A DNA stretch of 64,000 nucleotides from Eupeodes corollae. Taxonomy: Eukaryota; Arthropoda; Insecta; Diptera; Syrphidae. The position numbers and the translations under genes were made by a program. Positions within the stretch are counted from its first letter, which is position 1. Each line of letters opens with the position of its first letter. Positions 13,701-23,937 of this stretch are shown in pieces. The DNA lies in the NCBI RefSeq assembly GCF_945859685.1, contig NC_079149.1, forward strand, positions 5,367,118 through 5,431,117, written 5' to 3'. The notes below the pieces were generated by a model. The model saw only the letters and a program-made list of their open reading frames with translations, was not told where the DNA came from and searched no databases.

Positions 13701-14873
13701 CTCTCTATTGTCGAAAAATCATTTCCGATATCGAAGAATTTCATTCTTAGCTTCACTACTCCTTGGGAACCTTTTTTTAATTTCTTCGTGCTATTTGCAA
13801 CAGCTTTTCAAAGGAAAATTGTTTACTATAAAATGTCAAATTCCATTGAAAGGTGGCAACAGTGTTGATGGATTTACACACCTCTATAAAATCATACATT
13901 TTTGAAATTGACATGAACCAAAGCGTTAACTCAAAATACATATTTTGGTAAATTCGCCAAATAAATAAAAAATTGCATGAGTCTATTCTCTTATTAAATT
14001 GTATTTACTTTTTCATTCTAAAAACGCTTTATATAATTTTGTATTTCTTTTCGAAAACTTTTCAAAACAACTACTTTAAGCATATAAAAGATTTTTTTGG
14101 AAAGTCTAAATATAATTTCTAAATTTTATTGTTTGGCGAAAAAAAGAACAAATACTTCCGAAAATAACAAAAATAGCATAAAAACGAAAGTCGTACATAA
14201 AAAGTGGTTTCTTATTATTGTAAAGGTACACCTTTTTAAAAAGAAATAATTTATTCTTTTCTTAAACTGTAACATATATTTTATAACTTGCTTTTTAAAA
14301 GTATATATTATGTAAAGATTTTGAACTGAAGTGGTCAAAATTTAATATTTTTTTCTTTTTTCATACCATAGCCTCTCGGAATTATGAGAGCGAACGCATG
14401 ACGAACTGTTTTAGTGAAAAGTGCCAAAAACATATGTCCTCAAATTTAAAATATAGCGTTTTTTGAAAATATATCAAAACATATCTCATGGTTTGAGAGT
14501 CATATACAAAACTCGTTGCTATATCGAAATTATTTGAATTCAATAAGACACAGTCTCCTTCAAACTGTTTAAAAGCTAATTGACACAAAGTCAGTGAAAA
14601 GCAAAATTCGAAAATTTAGTTTTTGCCTTTCCTTTCAAACAAATTTGATCTGTCTAATTATTTTTGTAAAAGGAAAGAACTTCAGAAATTTCATAAGAAA
14701 AATGTGAAAAAAACCTAATCTAAGCGGAAAAGTTGAAGTTTTATTCGTAAGAAGACGAAAATCGAGAATTTTATTTTAATAATTCGTGGACGTTAAAAAA
14801 AAACAGGCACAATTTTCAGGAGTCATGCTATTTCTTTATTTTAACTTGCCACAATTGCATTTTTGACAAGTAC

Positions 14874-15478
14874 CAGGCTTGTAAAAGAATGCAATCTTTT
14901 GCGAATGCAATCTTTTATGACTTCAATATAAAGATTGCATTCATTGCATTTACCCAACTAATGGGATTTGAAATTATTTCGGAATCAATAATAATTTGAC
15001 CTTAAAAAGATTGCAATAATTTTTTCTTTAATCAATTGATTGCAATCATTTGAGAATTCAAGCATTCTCTTGAAGTGATTGCATTGATTTGCATTCTTAA
15101 TTGAAATTTCACTACAGACTTTGATTTTAATCTATTGGTGTATGACATCAAAAATCTATGTGCTAGTTGTATGGGCCACTTAAAAATATGTTATGCATTG
15201 AAATTTCACTTAAAATTGCAATAGAATACAAAGACTTCAAATGAATGCAAGGACTTAAAGTGAATGAATGAATCCTCAAATGATTGCAATTAATTGATGG
15301 TAGTTCAATGATTGAAGAAAAAATGATCGCAGTCTTTTAAAGTTGTAATGATTAGTGATTGCAACATTTGAGTCCCCAATCTTTAGATGAAATCAATGAA
15401 TGCAATCTTTGAGTAGAATTTAATATAGAATATAATGATGATTGCATTCACTAAAGATTGCATTCTTTAACAAGGCTA
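14874..15478. mobile_element. hAT-like MITE, 605 bp
   Basis: The left end (CAGGCTTGTAAAAGAATGCA, continuing ATCTTTTGCGAATGCAATC) and the reverse complement of the right end (TAGCCTTGTTAAAGAATGCA, continuing ATCTTTAGTGAATGCAATC) match at most of about 38 positions. The flanks ACAAGTAC (14866-14873) and GCAGGTAC (15479-15486) form an imperfect 8-bp duplication, the hAT size. The inside is full of GATTGCAAT/ATTGCATTC motifs in both orientations, typical of subterminal transposase sites. It has no coding frame, so it must depend on an outside transposase. Confidence 0.8.
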
Positions 15479-18400
15479 GCAGGTACTCATTTTTAAATTT
15501 CGTTTTCAGAATTTTTGTTTACATATTATTTCATATAACATAAAATTTATAAAAAATAGAAGTTTTGATGTGTAGTAAAACATTTTGAAAACAAGAATTA
15601 TTTTAAAATCAAAAAGGGTTTGAGTTACGGCCCTTACTGAAGTCTTTTGTTGATGCCGTTTAAAATGATTATTTTTTGCAATATTCTATATTGTCAATTA
15701 AATAAATAATTGAAGTTATTTCTAGAAATTTTAGAACGTCTATAAAACAATCGAACTAAAAAAGTTCAAATTAATTATTCTAAAAATGTTCCCATATGTT
15801 TAAAAAACTGAAAAAAAAACTGTTTTGTTAGGATGAAATTAATTTGAAGGCAATTATTTTATCTTTTAATATATTTGAGCTTTGAAACTAATTCTAGAAG
15901 TATTTTTTAAGGTTTTTCAGCTAGTTTCAATAAAGTTTTAAAAATAACACCACAAGTCAAAAACTTTTCAGTTTGTTGTAAAGTATCATTCTAGGGCTAA
16001 TACCATTTTTGTGCATAAGATGTCCGAGTTGACAAATTTTGGTTTTTGTTTTAAAGTAAAAAAAAACACCCAATAAATTGTTTCAAAAGTCCTTTCTGGA
16101 TATCAAAGTTTAATTATCTGTAAAACAAAAATAGCCGACAAAAAGGTACTACGAACTTACGAACTAACGAACGCACTCTCTTTAAAAACTATAGATTTAA
16201 ATTCAAAAAACGTTGAATCAGTTCATTACAATACTTTGTTCATAAAATTTGGAAAATTATATTCATCTTAATATGAGGTCGTTTATGTTAATAGGGAAAA
16301 GTGGAAGTAAAGACAAATATTTTAATGAATTACCTTAGGATTAGATCTTCCTCCGAAAACTATAACATGTTATGGTAATATTTTTACAATTACAAAATAT
16401 TTCGCAAAAGAATCTTATTTGTAAGGTTTCAGCTAAAAACATTAATTCTAAGGAATTTCTAAATGTCCCATTTAAAATGTGTCTAAAGTTTTCCTTTCTA
16501 TTTTAAATATATTATTTATAAATTAAGTTAATATATATAATTTGTATAAATAAATTCAAAATTTGTACTCACCAACTATATAAGAACTATAAAATTTATT
16601 TAAACACGTATATTTTAATTCGACTAAAAGAAAGCATGCTATATTATCATAACAAACTACAACTAAAATATATTAACAACTACACCATATTTAATGAAAC
16701 ATATTAATATGTTATTTTTTTTTTAAGTTTTGTTCTAAAAACAAAATGAAATGTTAGATATTTACACAAACCGTAACCGAATGAAATTAAATTTTATTTT
16801 TCTAATATAATTATTGTTTGTTTTTGTGATAGGGTTTTGCACAGGATAAATAAATATACAATTTTCAATTTTGAATTTAAATTTTTTTTGAAAAGTAAGG
16901 ACTTTTAGAAAAAAATCAACGTGTTAATTTTTTTTTAAAAGAAACAAAAATCATAGCATTTGATCTTTTGAAACTAAGAAAGGGCTAAATAGCTTCAAAA
17001 ATGCATGAGGACATAATTTTGGATATAGATTTGAATCAAATTAAAAATATAATAAAAAAACAACATTTAGCATTCCAAAATAACTGAATTTGGGTTAAGA
17101 AAACGATAGCAAAAATTAACTTCATTATGTCTGAATTTTCATTACAAACAACATTGAAAAACAGAAAAAAGCTAAAAAAAAATATCTACAGCCATCATAA
17201 ATGGCGAAGAACAATTTTTTAAAAACTAAAACAGTTATTTTTTGTTTGTCTATTAAGATGAATATGAAACAAAATTATTTAATATGAATGCAACATCAAA
17301 GAGAAGACACATTGTGATGATTCAGATACCGAATTGATTTTGAAAATATTTTTATATTCTTGTGTTTTTTGGGTTTTTGAAAAAAGTATCGTTTGACGTT
17401 TATTTTTCGGATTTGTTTTGGATTTCTGATGATCGCAATGTGGACAGACGGGTTGATTATTTATCGGTATTTTATTTTATCGGTCGGCATACAAATTTAT
17501 ATATGTAAAAGATTATATATTTATTATAGTTGTTATATATATATTTTTATACTTCAAGGCGGTTTTTTTAGTTTCAAAGTCTAAAATTCAAAATTATTTA
17601 GTTATGCTGTGTCGTTCTTCGTATCAGCATGCAACTCACTCTTATTTTTTTAGTTCAAAACGTACTTATTCGCTTTAAATTATTACTTATAAAATGTTTG
17701 TTTTTACAATACGTCTAAGGTATTAGTATCAAATCAAAATTCAAATCAAATGGGGTTTGGTTAATATTTTATGAATTTTAAAAATACTGTCAATTGAAAT
17801 AAATAAAAATTAAAAAATAAATTAAGATAAATCGTTCATAGAATGGAGACAGTCTAAATTTCATCTACCAAAATAGTTAAGATTCAAGAAAAAGTACTCG
17901 TCGTTTTCTTTTCCATCATCATTTCCATTTCATAACCCAAAGCAGAAATGAACTGAGAGTCCTTTTGCATTTCGAACAAAAAAATTAAGAGAGTTTCTAA
18001 TGAAATTTGCATTATTTTGTCAGAAATTCTTTAAAAATCAAATTCCTCAACAAAAAAAAACGAAGGAACTTCAATAATAATAAAAATGAAATAAAGGACT
18101 TCCTATGAAGTTATAAAGTAACTTTCCATAATTTTGTAATATTCATTATGCAAATACAAAAATATAAAAAGGAAGAAAGTCATCAGCTTCAGCATTTCTC
18201 TCAATATAATGGAATTTTTCAACTATTCTGATGCTGCAGTAAATTTAATTTTTCACTTTTTTTTTTTGGGAAATGGAATGAGAAAACTTTTGACGGATAT
18301 TCGAGTTGAGTTCAAATCGAGTCCTTTATGGAAATATAGTTTCATTTTGTAGTTTTTTCTTTCCTTTTTTTAATGAAAGCTGATGCGACTGTTGCAGATA

Positions 18401-18920
18401 ATGATGGAAGGAAATTGTCGTGCTGGAATTTTGTTTTATTAAATTTATTGATGAAATATTTTAATAAGAAGAATTTTGCCTGGGAAGACATCTGTTGGAA
18501 AAAGAGGTTCACAAACCAAAAACGAAAGATGGTAATGTTCCCATTAGTGTTCGTGTTAGCAAATATTTTTTTTAGTTAGCCAAATTGTCATTAAAGGAAT
18601 TTCGAAAATAAGTTTTGACTGAAAATATTTGGTTCGAAGATCAATTGTTACAAAAATATCAAAAATTTATACCAGATGTAAAAAAAGGTTATTGGACAAA
18701 GTTGTCCTGAAGGTAATACACATTTTTGGTTATTAAATTTTCTTTCGGTTTTAAGAGGATTTCTTAAAAGTGTACAACAATTCGTTAAAACCTCACAACT
18801 CAAAAGGTATTTGTTTAGAGGTACTGCTGAGTGTATACTATTAAGGAGATCTTTACTTAAATAGTAATTTTATACAGGCAAAGTGGTTCAATACCCTAAT
18901 TAAAATAAATAGTTAATTAG

Positions 18921-19186
18921 GTCCGTAGAGAACCAGGGACTTAAAACTTTCAACCATTCCTGTGTGCTAGTAATATTTTCAGGGATGGAGATAATCTACA
19001 GTTTATATGCTGAATCCGAGTAACTTATTTGGGAAAGAACTATTTATAACAAGAATTGTTCCAGATAATTTGTCAATTTCGTACCCGCAGTACCCGTGAA
19101 AAACATTAAATATCACACACAGGGATTGAAACCAAGACCTCTGGTACGACAGTCCTTTGCACTCACCATAACGCCACCGGTACAAC
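18921..19186 (-). mobile_element. tRNA-derived SINE, diverged copy
   Basis: The minus strand starts with a tRNA-like head (19118-19186) holding a B-box-like GGTTTCAATCCC and ends in a body that matches the better copy at 50729-51045 (ACCATTCCTGTGTG, AGGGAC). The family's last 3' bases GGACTGTTGCGCCACC are reduced here to ACGGAC. Flanks show no clear target duplication. Confidence 0.7.
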
Positions 19187-19382
19187 CTCAACTGTAACTT
19201 CAAAAACTGACAAATTTGCAAAAACGTCGACTACTTTAACTTTCATGAGCAACAAATCCAACATCGGTATACCTTTAGCTACTCTAGTCTTATACAACCA
19301 CTTGTTGGCCAACTAAACTAATTTGGCCAATGATTGATACTAAATTCTCCAATCAAGACATTTCAGTTTATAAATTGCACTT

Positions 19383-19680
19383 AACTCCGATATAGGAGAC
19401 CTTCTAGGACACTACCTGATGGGTTGGTGTGATTTTCGATTTGAAGCTGAAGATAAAGAGAAGACAGTGTCTCACTTTCTATGTTCATGTCATGCTGTAC
19501 CACAAAGACGAACACTCCATCTTGGAGAATTTTACTACAATAATCCTAGTGATCTAAGAAAGGTAGATTTTGGGACCTATGTGGTATCACAACGGATCAA
19601 TTGGTCTAATTGTGTTGATTTTCACTTAAGAAATACCTTTAACTTTAAACATAATCAGCTTAAATTTAAACTTTAAAAAC
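19383..19680 (+). pseudogene. C-terminal tail of an RNase-H-bearing LINE
   Basis: The plus-strand frame reads DLLGHYLMGWCDF, then KEKTVSHFLCSCHAVPQRR, LHLGEFYYNN and PSDLRKVDF. This corresponds to the zinc-finger-like C-terminus that follows RNase H in insect I/R1/LOA-type ORF2 proteins (CxxC...ETVxHFLCxCPAL). Only this tail remains, about 0.2 kb before the Gypsy insertion. Confidence 0.65.
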
Positions 19681-19878
19681 AGTCGAACAAATACCCTTTT
19701 CTTTGCAGTTTCTGGTATTAGTACGTTTAGACTTCTAAACAGCTATCAAAAATTCTTGCGTTTATTTTACGCCAGAAATATAAATAACCTTCAAATTGTT
19801 GGCAGATTCCAACAGCTTATTCTAGGTTTGTGTTTTTATGGTAGAAAAGGAAGCTCTGCAAATTGTGTTTGGATCTTG

Positions 19879-19882
19879 ACAC
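19879..19882. repeat. Target-site duplication ACAC, left
   Basis: The bases ACAC precede the 5' LTR TGTTG end and are matched at 29106-29109 after the 3' LTR. This fits the 4-bp duplication produced by Gypsy integrases. Confidence 0.85.
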
Positions 19883-20077
19883 TGTTGCGGTAAAATTTAC
19901 CACAACAAGTTTCACTAGCCTATCTCATATCCTTTTTCCTTTTTTTAACCTTCCTTCCGTCGTTGCGGCTCCAAAATATTTTAAGAGTTCAGTAGAATCC
20001 TGCTTTCCATCAGTCAGTGACCTGCTCTTATTGTATTTTGGAAAAGCAAACAAAATAGGTTTCAATTTTAATGCGGT

Positions 20078-20199
20078 TGTGTGACAGAGGGTCCACATAT
20101 CCACTTAGAAATTTGTGACGGGCGGTCACAAAATACACAATTGTGTGACGGATGAGTCACGGTTACGACCTATTGAGTGTGTGACAGGTGGTTCACACA
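20078..20199. promoter_or_regulatory. Four spaced palindromes in U3 of the 5' LTR
   Basis: Four imperfect to perfect dyads of the form TGTGAC-N5/6-GTCACA lie about 30-36 bp apart: near 20080-20097, 20112-20132 (TTTGTGAC-GGGCG-GTCACAAA, perfect 8-bp arms), 20144-20160 and 20178-20199. The same cluster recurs at 27397-27518. Position and spacing suggest repeated binding sites for a dimeric DNA-binding protein acting as enhancer, silencer or insulator. The protein is unknown. Confidence 0.55.
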
Positions 20200-21020
20200 A
20201 GGAAAAAAACGAAAGTGTGCATCCTTGGTATAATTGGCACACCAACCTAAAATTAGTATGGCTTAATGCCCAACGTAAAGTGTCGGAATACGAAGTAAGG
20301 TCACCTTGCGATGTGTTTTTCCTTTTTCCTAAAATTGTCTGCACGAAAGTCTAAGGGTTTATAGTCTAAATTTCAAACTATCGGATTCTGCCTCTTAATC
20401 TTGATTGAAAACGCTTTCCTCAAGTTATTAAACTGGGCCGGTTTGGGCTGGGGAATTTTATTCGCGAACTTTCAAAAATGTTTCGTTTACTTTTTAGACC
20501 AATTGAACTGAACTCGTTCATTAAGCCAAGGTTGGTGTTCAAATCACCAATGTGAAAGAGACCACAAAGGTTTGACTGGTTTTTGAATCGGCATGCACCC
20601 CAGCGAAAAAGCCGGGTGTCGCAGTTAGACCGAAAGAGAAAACCAGATCATAACAAAAGGTCAGAGTAGGATGGCAAACTTGTCGTGGCTATTGGATGAG
20701 GAAAGTTCGCCATGAATATGGCACTTTTTAGAGAAGCTAAGAAGAGTGAGGTTTAAAATAAAAAGGAGTGAAAAATTTTTGGAAGAGAAAAAAAAATAAG
20801 AAGAATCGTGTTAGTTTTTTTGTGTTTGGATAGAACTAATTAAAATTAAAAATTGGAAAAAAAACCAGACATAAAACTTGAGGAAAGCGTGATTGAAAAA
20901 AAAAAGGAAAAGGAGAGGCAGGACCGATTTTTTTTCGTAAATCAAGGAAGATAAGTATTTTTTTTTTGGTTGAGTGAGTTTGTGCTTTTTTTTTATCTTT
21001 ACTTTTAATTTGTGGTTGGC

Positions 21021-21028
21021 TATAAAAA
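21021..21028 (+). promoter_or_regulatory. TATA-like box in the 5' LTR
   Basis: TATAAAAA sits in a small palindrome GGCTATAAAAAGCC, about 240 bp before an AATAAA signal at 21267. This is a reasonable place for the U3 promoter. The equivalent site in the 3' LTR is 28340-28347. Confidence 0.4.
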
Positions 21029-21266
21029 GCCAAAATTTAATCCGTTAGACTTTCGGCCGATTTCTTTGTCTCCCGAGATTGCGGGACCCGCGACCTTTGT
21101 TCTTTTGTTCTTTGGGAACTTTCCCAAGGTGACCTTCCTTTGTGTCCTTTGTGCACAACCCAATTGTTCTTTTTGTTCTTTGTATCATTTTAAATTGTAT
21201 ACATAATTTTTTTTGGAAAAAATTCTGGGTTTTATCCCTATATTTATAAAGGTTTCCCAGATACAA

Positions 21267-21272
21267 AATAAA
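21267..21272 (+). terminator. Candidate polyadenylation signal AATAAA in the LTR
   Basis: AATAAA follows the TATA-like box by about 240 bp, so R could lie between them. The functional copy would be in the 3' LTR at 28586-28591. AATAAA is common by chance in such AT-rich DNA. Confidence 0.3.
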
Positions 21273-21783
21273 ATATCTTAACCTTTCTAGGTGAAGAATT
21301 AATCTTGAAGTTTATTTTATTTTTTTGGGAAGTACATTTTCGCTTTTTATTATTATTTATATTAACTGGTGATGGTAAGTACCATAATACTTCCTGGCGC
21401 CCATTTTCATTATTTTTTTTGCTACGCCCCTGTGTAGTACATTTTATTAATTTAATAATTAATTTCGATTTTATTAATCGAGTTCGATTAATAAAATCCA
21501 CCTTTTCCAAACCCACCCCCAAACTGAGCTACTGGGTGACAGCACTGTTTTTGCTGTCGGTTGTTAAATTAACAAACCAACCTTTTTGGAATTTGACATT
21601 TGTCAATTGTTTTCAATAAGTAGGTATCCAATCGTGCGCGCCGGCACCTATTGTTATTTTAAATAATTTCGTTTTGTTTTCTTGTGTTTTGTTTTGTTTA
21701 ATTTGCGGATAATTGTTCCGCCAGCCTAAATTGAAATTTAATAGTATCGTAATATAATTCGGGTTTGTTAATTTTACAACAAT

Positions 21784-21803
21784 TGGCGTCCACAACGTGG
21801 GGC
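21784..21803 (+). other. Primer-binding site, tRNA-Lys-like with a 2-nt interruption
   Basis: Two bases after the 5' LTR comes TGGCGTCCACAACGTGGGGC. The 3' end of fly tRNA-Lys(CUU) would call for TGGCGCCCAACGTGGGGC. The site matches except for one substitution and two extra bases in the middle, which leaves short paired blocks on each side. Confidence 0.7.
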
Positions 21804-22488
21804 TTTCGATTTCGCTTTTTTCAACAAAAAAAAAAGTGTTTGGAAGTGCACTATACAATATAATTATCGGGATTTGTTTTGTGTTGTAACTAGTGTCGTT
21901 CCTTTGTTTTATTTGAAAAGAAATTTATTTTGTGTTGTTTTCTTTTTCCTAGGTGAAAATTCAATCGTATCCAAGTAAAATCGCAACAACTACAAACAAG
22001 GAATACCTGCGGTATCACCAAGTGTTCGTTGGTTCGGATTTGTGGCGAAGGGGTTTTGTTTTATAGGAGAGAAAGAAGTAAGAATTTTATTTTTATTCGT
22101 ATTGCAATTATTTCTTTTATTGTAATATATAAAATTTATTTGGTGAGAAAATTATTTTGGCCACCATTTTATTAATTGCGAGTGCTTATAGTGTTGTCTC
22201 GTTCAGACACATTGAGTAAGCTGTCAGCGCAATTAATATTAATTTTTAGTAGTGTTGCATTGAATCAGTGCTGTCGCATCAGCATAGTAACTTATATTCT
22301 ATTAGTACTTTTATTAATACTTTTAAATATTTTGAATAATACTTTTTCAATAGGAAACAATTTAATTTTCGTTTTGTTCTTAGTTATTTTTTTTAGTAAA
22401 TATTTTTTTACTTTCGCTGAAAACGAGATTCGGTTTTCTGTATTGAATTGTATTTTAATATAGATTAGTTTGTTGCATTTTTCTCAAT

Positions 22489-23937
22489 ATGGAAGTGAGT
22501 CAGGTTAATAGGTTATCTCAGGACGAGATAACCTAAGAGATAGAATTTCGAGGTTTAACCGTAGGGACAGTCGAGGAGATGCGCAAAGCACTCAGGGTAG
22601 CATTAAAGTTAGAGCGTAGGAATTCTTTTATTCATCCCGCTTATCCGTTTACGTATGAACAGGATTCGTTGGTGGTAGAGAAAAAATTGATAGAGATAGG
22701 AAAGTTGCTAGAAACTCCGCCGAAGTCGGAAACTTCAAAGGAGTATTTAAAAATAATTACAAAGGTTGAATGGGGATTACGTAGGATGGATAGGAGCATT
22801 CCAGAGAATGAGAATCAGGAGAAAGGAAAACAGGTTCTTAAAAATAAATTGGTAATGGCTATGGCTGAGTTAGAAGGGGATGAGGAAGACGAGGAAGAGG
22901 AAGAAGATGAAAGCAATGATGAGGAAGAAAATAAAGATAGTAAACAAAAAGGAAAATCGAGTGGTAGAGTTAGTGAGGTTGAAAAGCAGCGTTCAGCTGA
23001 ACCTCAGCAAAGTATGTCGAGCAGTACGGCTGCCGGTACCTCGAAGAATTTAGGAGTGGCAGATTCGAATAGGGATAAAATTAGAGATAGTGAAAATCAG
23101 GTTAGCTCGGATAAGTTTTTCAATATAAACAAGTGGGACGTAAAATTCACTGGGGAGCGTTGTGGTGCTTCAGTGAACGCGTTTTTAGAAAGGGTTGAAG
23201 AGATTCGTTCTGCTAGGGGGGTTTCGGAATCCCAACTTTTTAAGGCAGCTGTTGAGCTTTTCGTAGGGAAAGCTTTAATTTGGTTCAGGGCAGTTAGACC
23301 ATCAGTTAGTTCGTGGTCGGAACTCATTCGAGAGATGAAGTTGGAGTTCTTGCCACCGAACTATGATGATCAACTGTTGGATGAGATTAGGCGTCGCACA
23401 CAAGGCAAAGATGAATCCATCGGAGTCTATGTGGCGACAATGCAAAATTTGTTTGGTAGGTTAACTGAACCAATTTCGGAAAGTAGGAAGTTGTCAATGA
23501 TTCAAAGGAACTTGACACCTTTCTACCAAACTCAGCTTGGTTTGGCTAAACCAAGTTGTGTGTCCGATTTGGTCGCATTAGGTAGGAACTTAGAAGCAGT
23601 TAGGGCAAATGTGGAATCGTATCTTCCACCACCTAGTGTTAGGGATAATAGGAATCTGCTAGAACCGGATCTAGCATATGTAGGCGTAGAAACTCCAACG
23701 GTTTCGGTTGTTGTGGGGAACGACCAAACCAAAAATCAGGCCAGTTCTGTTAATCAAAACTCTTCGCTGAGGTGCTATAATTGCAATGGATCAGGCCATT
23801 TTGCAAATAGGTGTTCCGCTCCTAGGCGTTGTTTTGGTTGTGGGCAGTTAGGGGTGAAGAGACAAAATTGTCGTCGCTGCTCGGGAAACGGGCAACGGGC
23901 TCTTGCGCCAGCAGGGCGGGAAGTCCGCAGGAATTGA
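22489..23937 (+). CDS. Gag polyprotein with a premature stop after codon 15
   Basis: Gag forms the particle and binds RNA. The long open part is 22579-23937 (452 aa). An ATG at 22489 is in the same frame 30 codons upstream, and sequence between the two reads as protein except for a TAA at 22534-22536, so this copy probably carries a nonsense change near its N-terminus. From residue 1 at 22579: an N-terminal part, an acidic Glu/Asp run near residues 97-122, a Retrotrans_gag-type domain near 180-345, a CCHC zinc knuckle CYNCNGSGHFANRC at 399-412, and a second box CFGCGQLGVKRQNC at 418-431 with Val where His is expected. The frame ends at TGA 23935, overlapping pol in the -1 frame. Translation could restart at ATG 22579. 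Whether that product works is unknown. Confidence 0.85.

Larger units (their letters stand above)
19883..21781 (+). repeat. 5' LTR of the Gypsy element (1899 bp)
   Basis: It starts TGTTGCGGTAAAATTTACC and ends GTTAATTTTACAACA, so the ends form an imperfect inverted repeat beyond the 5-bp TGTTG/CAACA core. By eye it differs from the 3' LTR at two positions (21335 C versus 28654 A; 21478 T versus 28797 A) and lacks a TGCCT insertion found at 28965-28969. It contains a palindrome cluster, a TATA-like box, an AATAAA signal and a consensus splice donor GGTAAGT with its GT at 21375. Short open frames inside it are not considered genes. Confidence 0.95.

Noticed and set aside
20115..20354. Small frames duplicated in both LTRs
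   Set aside because: They are duplicated because the LTRs are. They overlap the palindrome cluster on both strands and show no protein-like features.
22176..22463. Hydrophobic 95-aa frame in the Gypsy leader
   Set aside because: AT-rich composition alone makes Ile/Leu/Phe codons. It lies before gag with no family resemblance.
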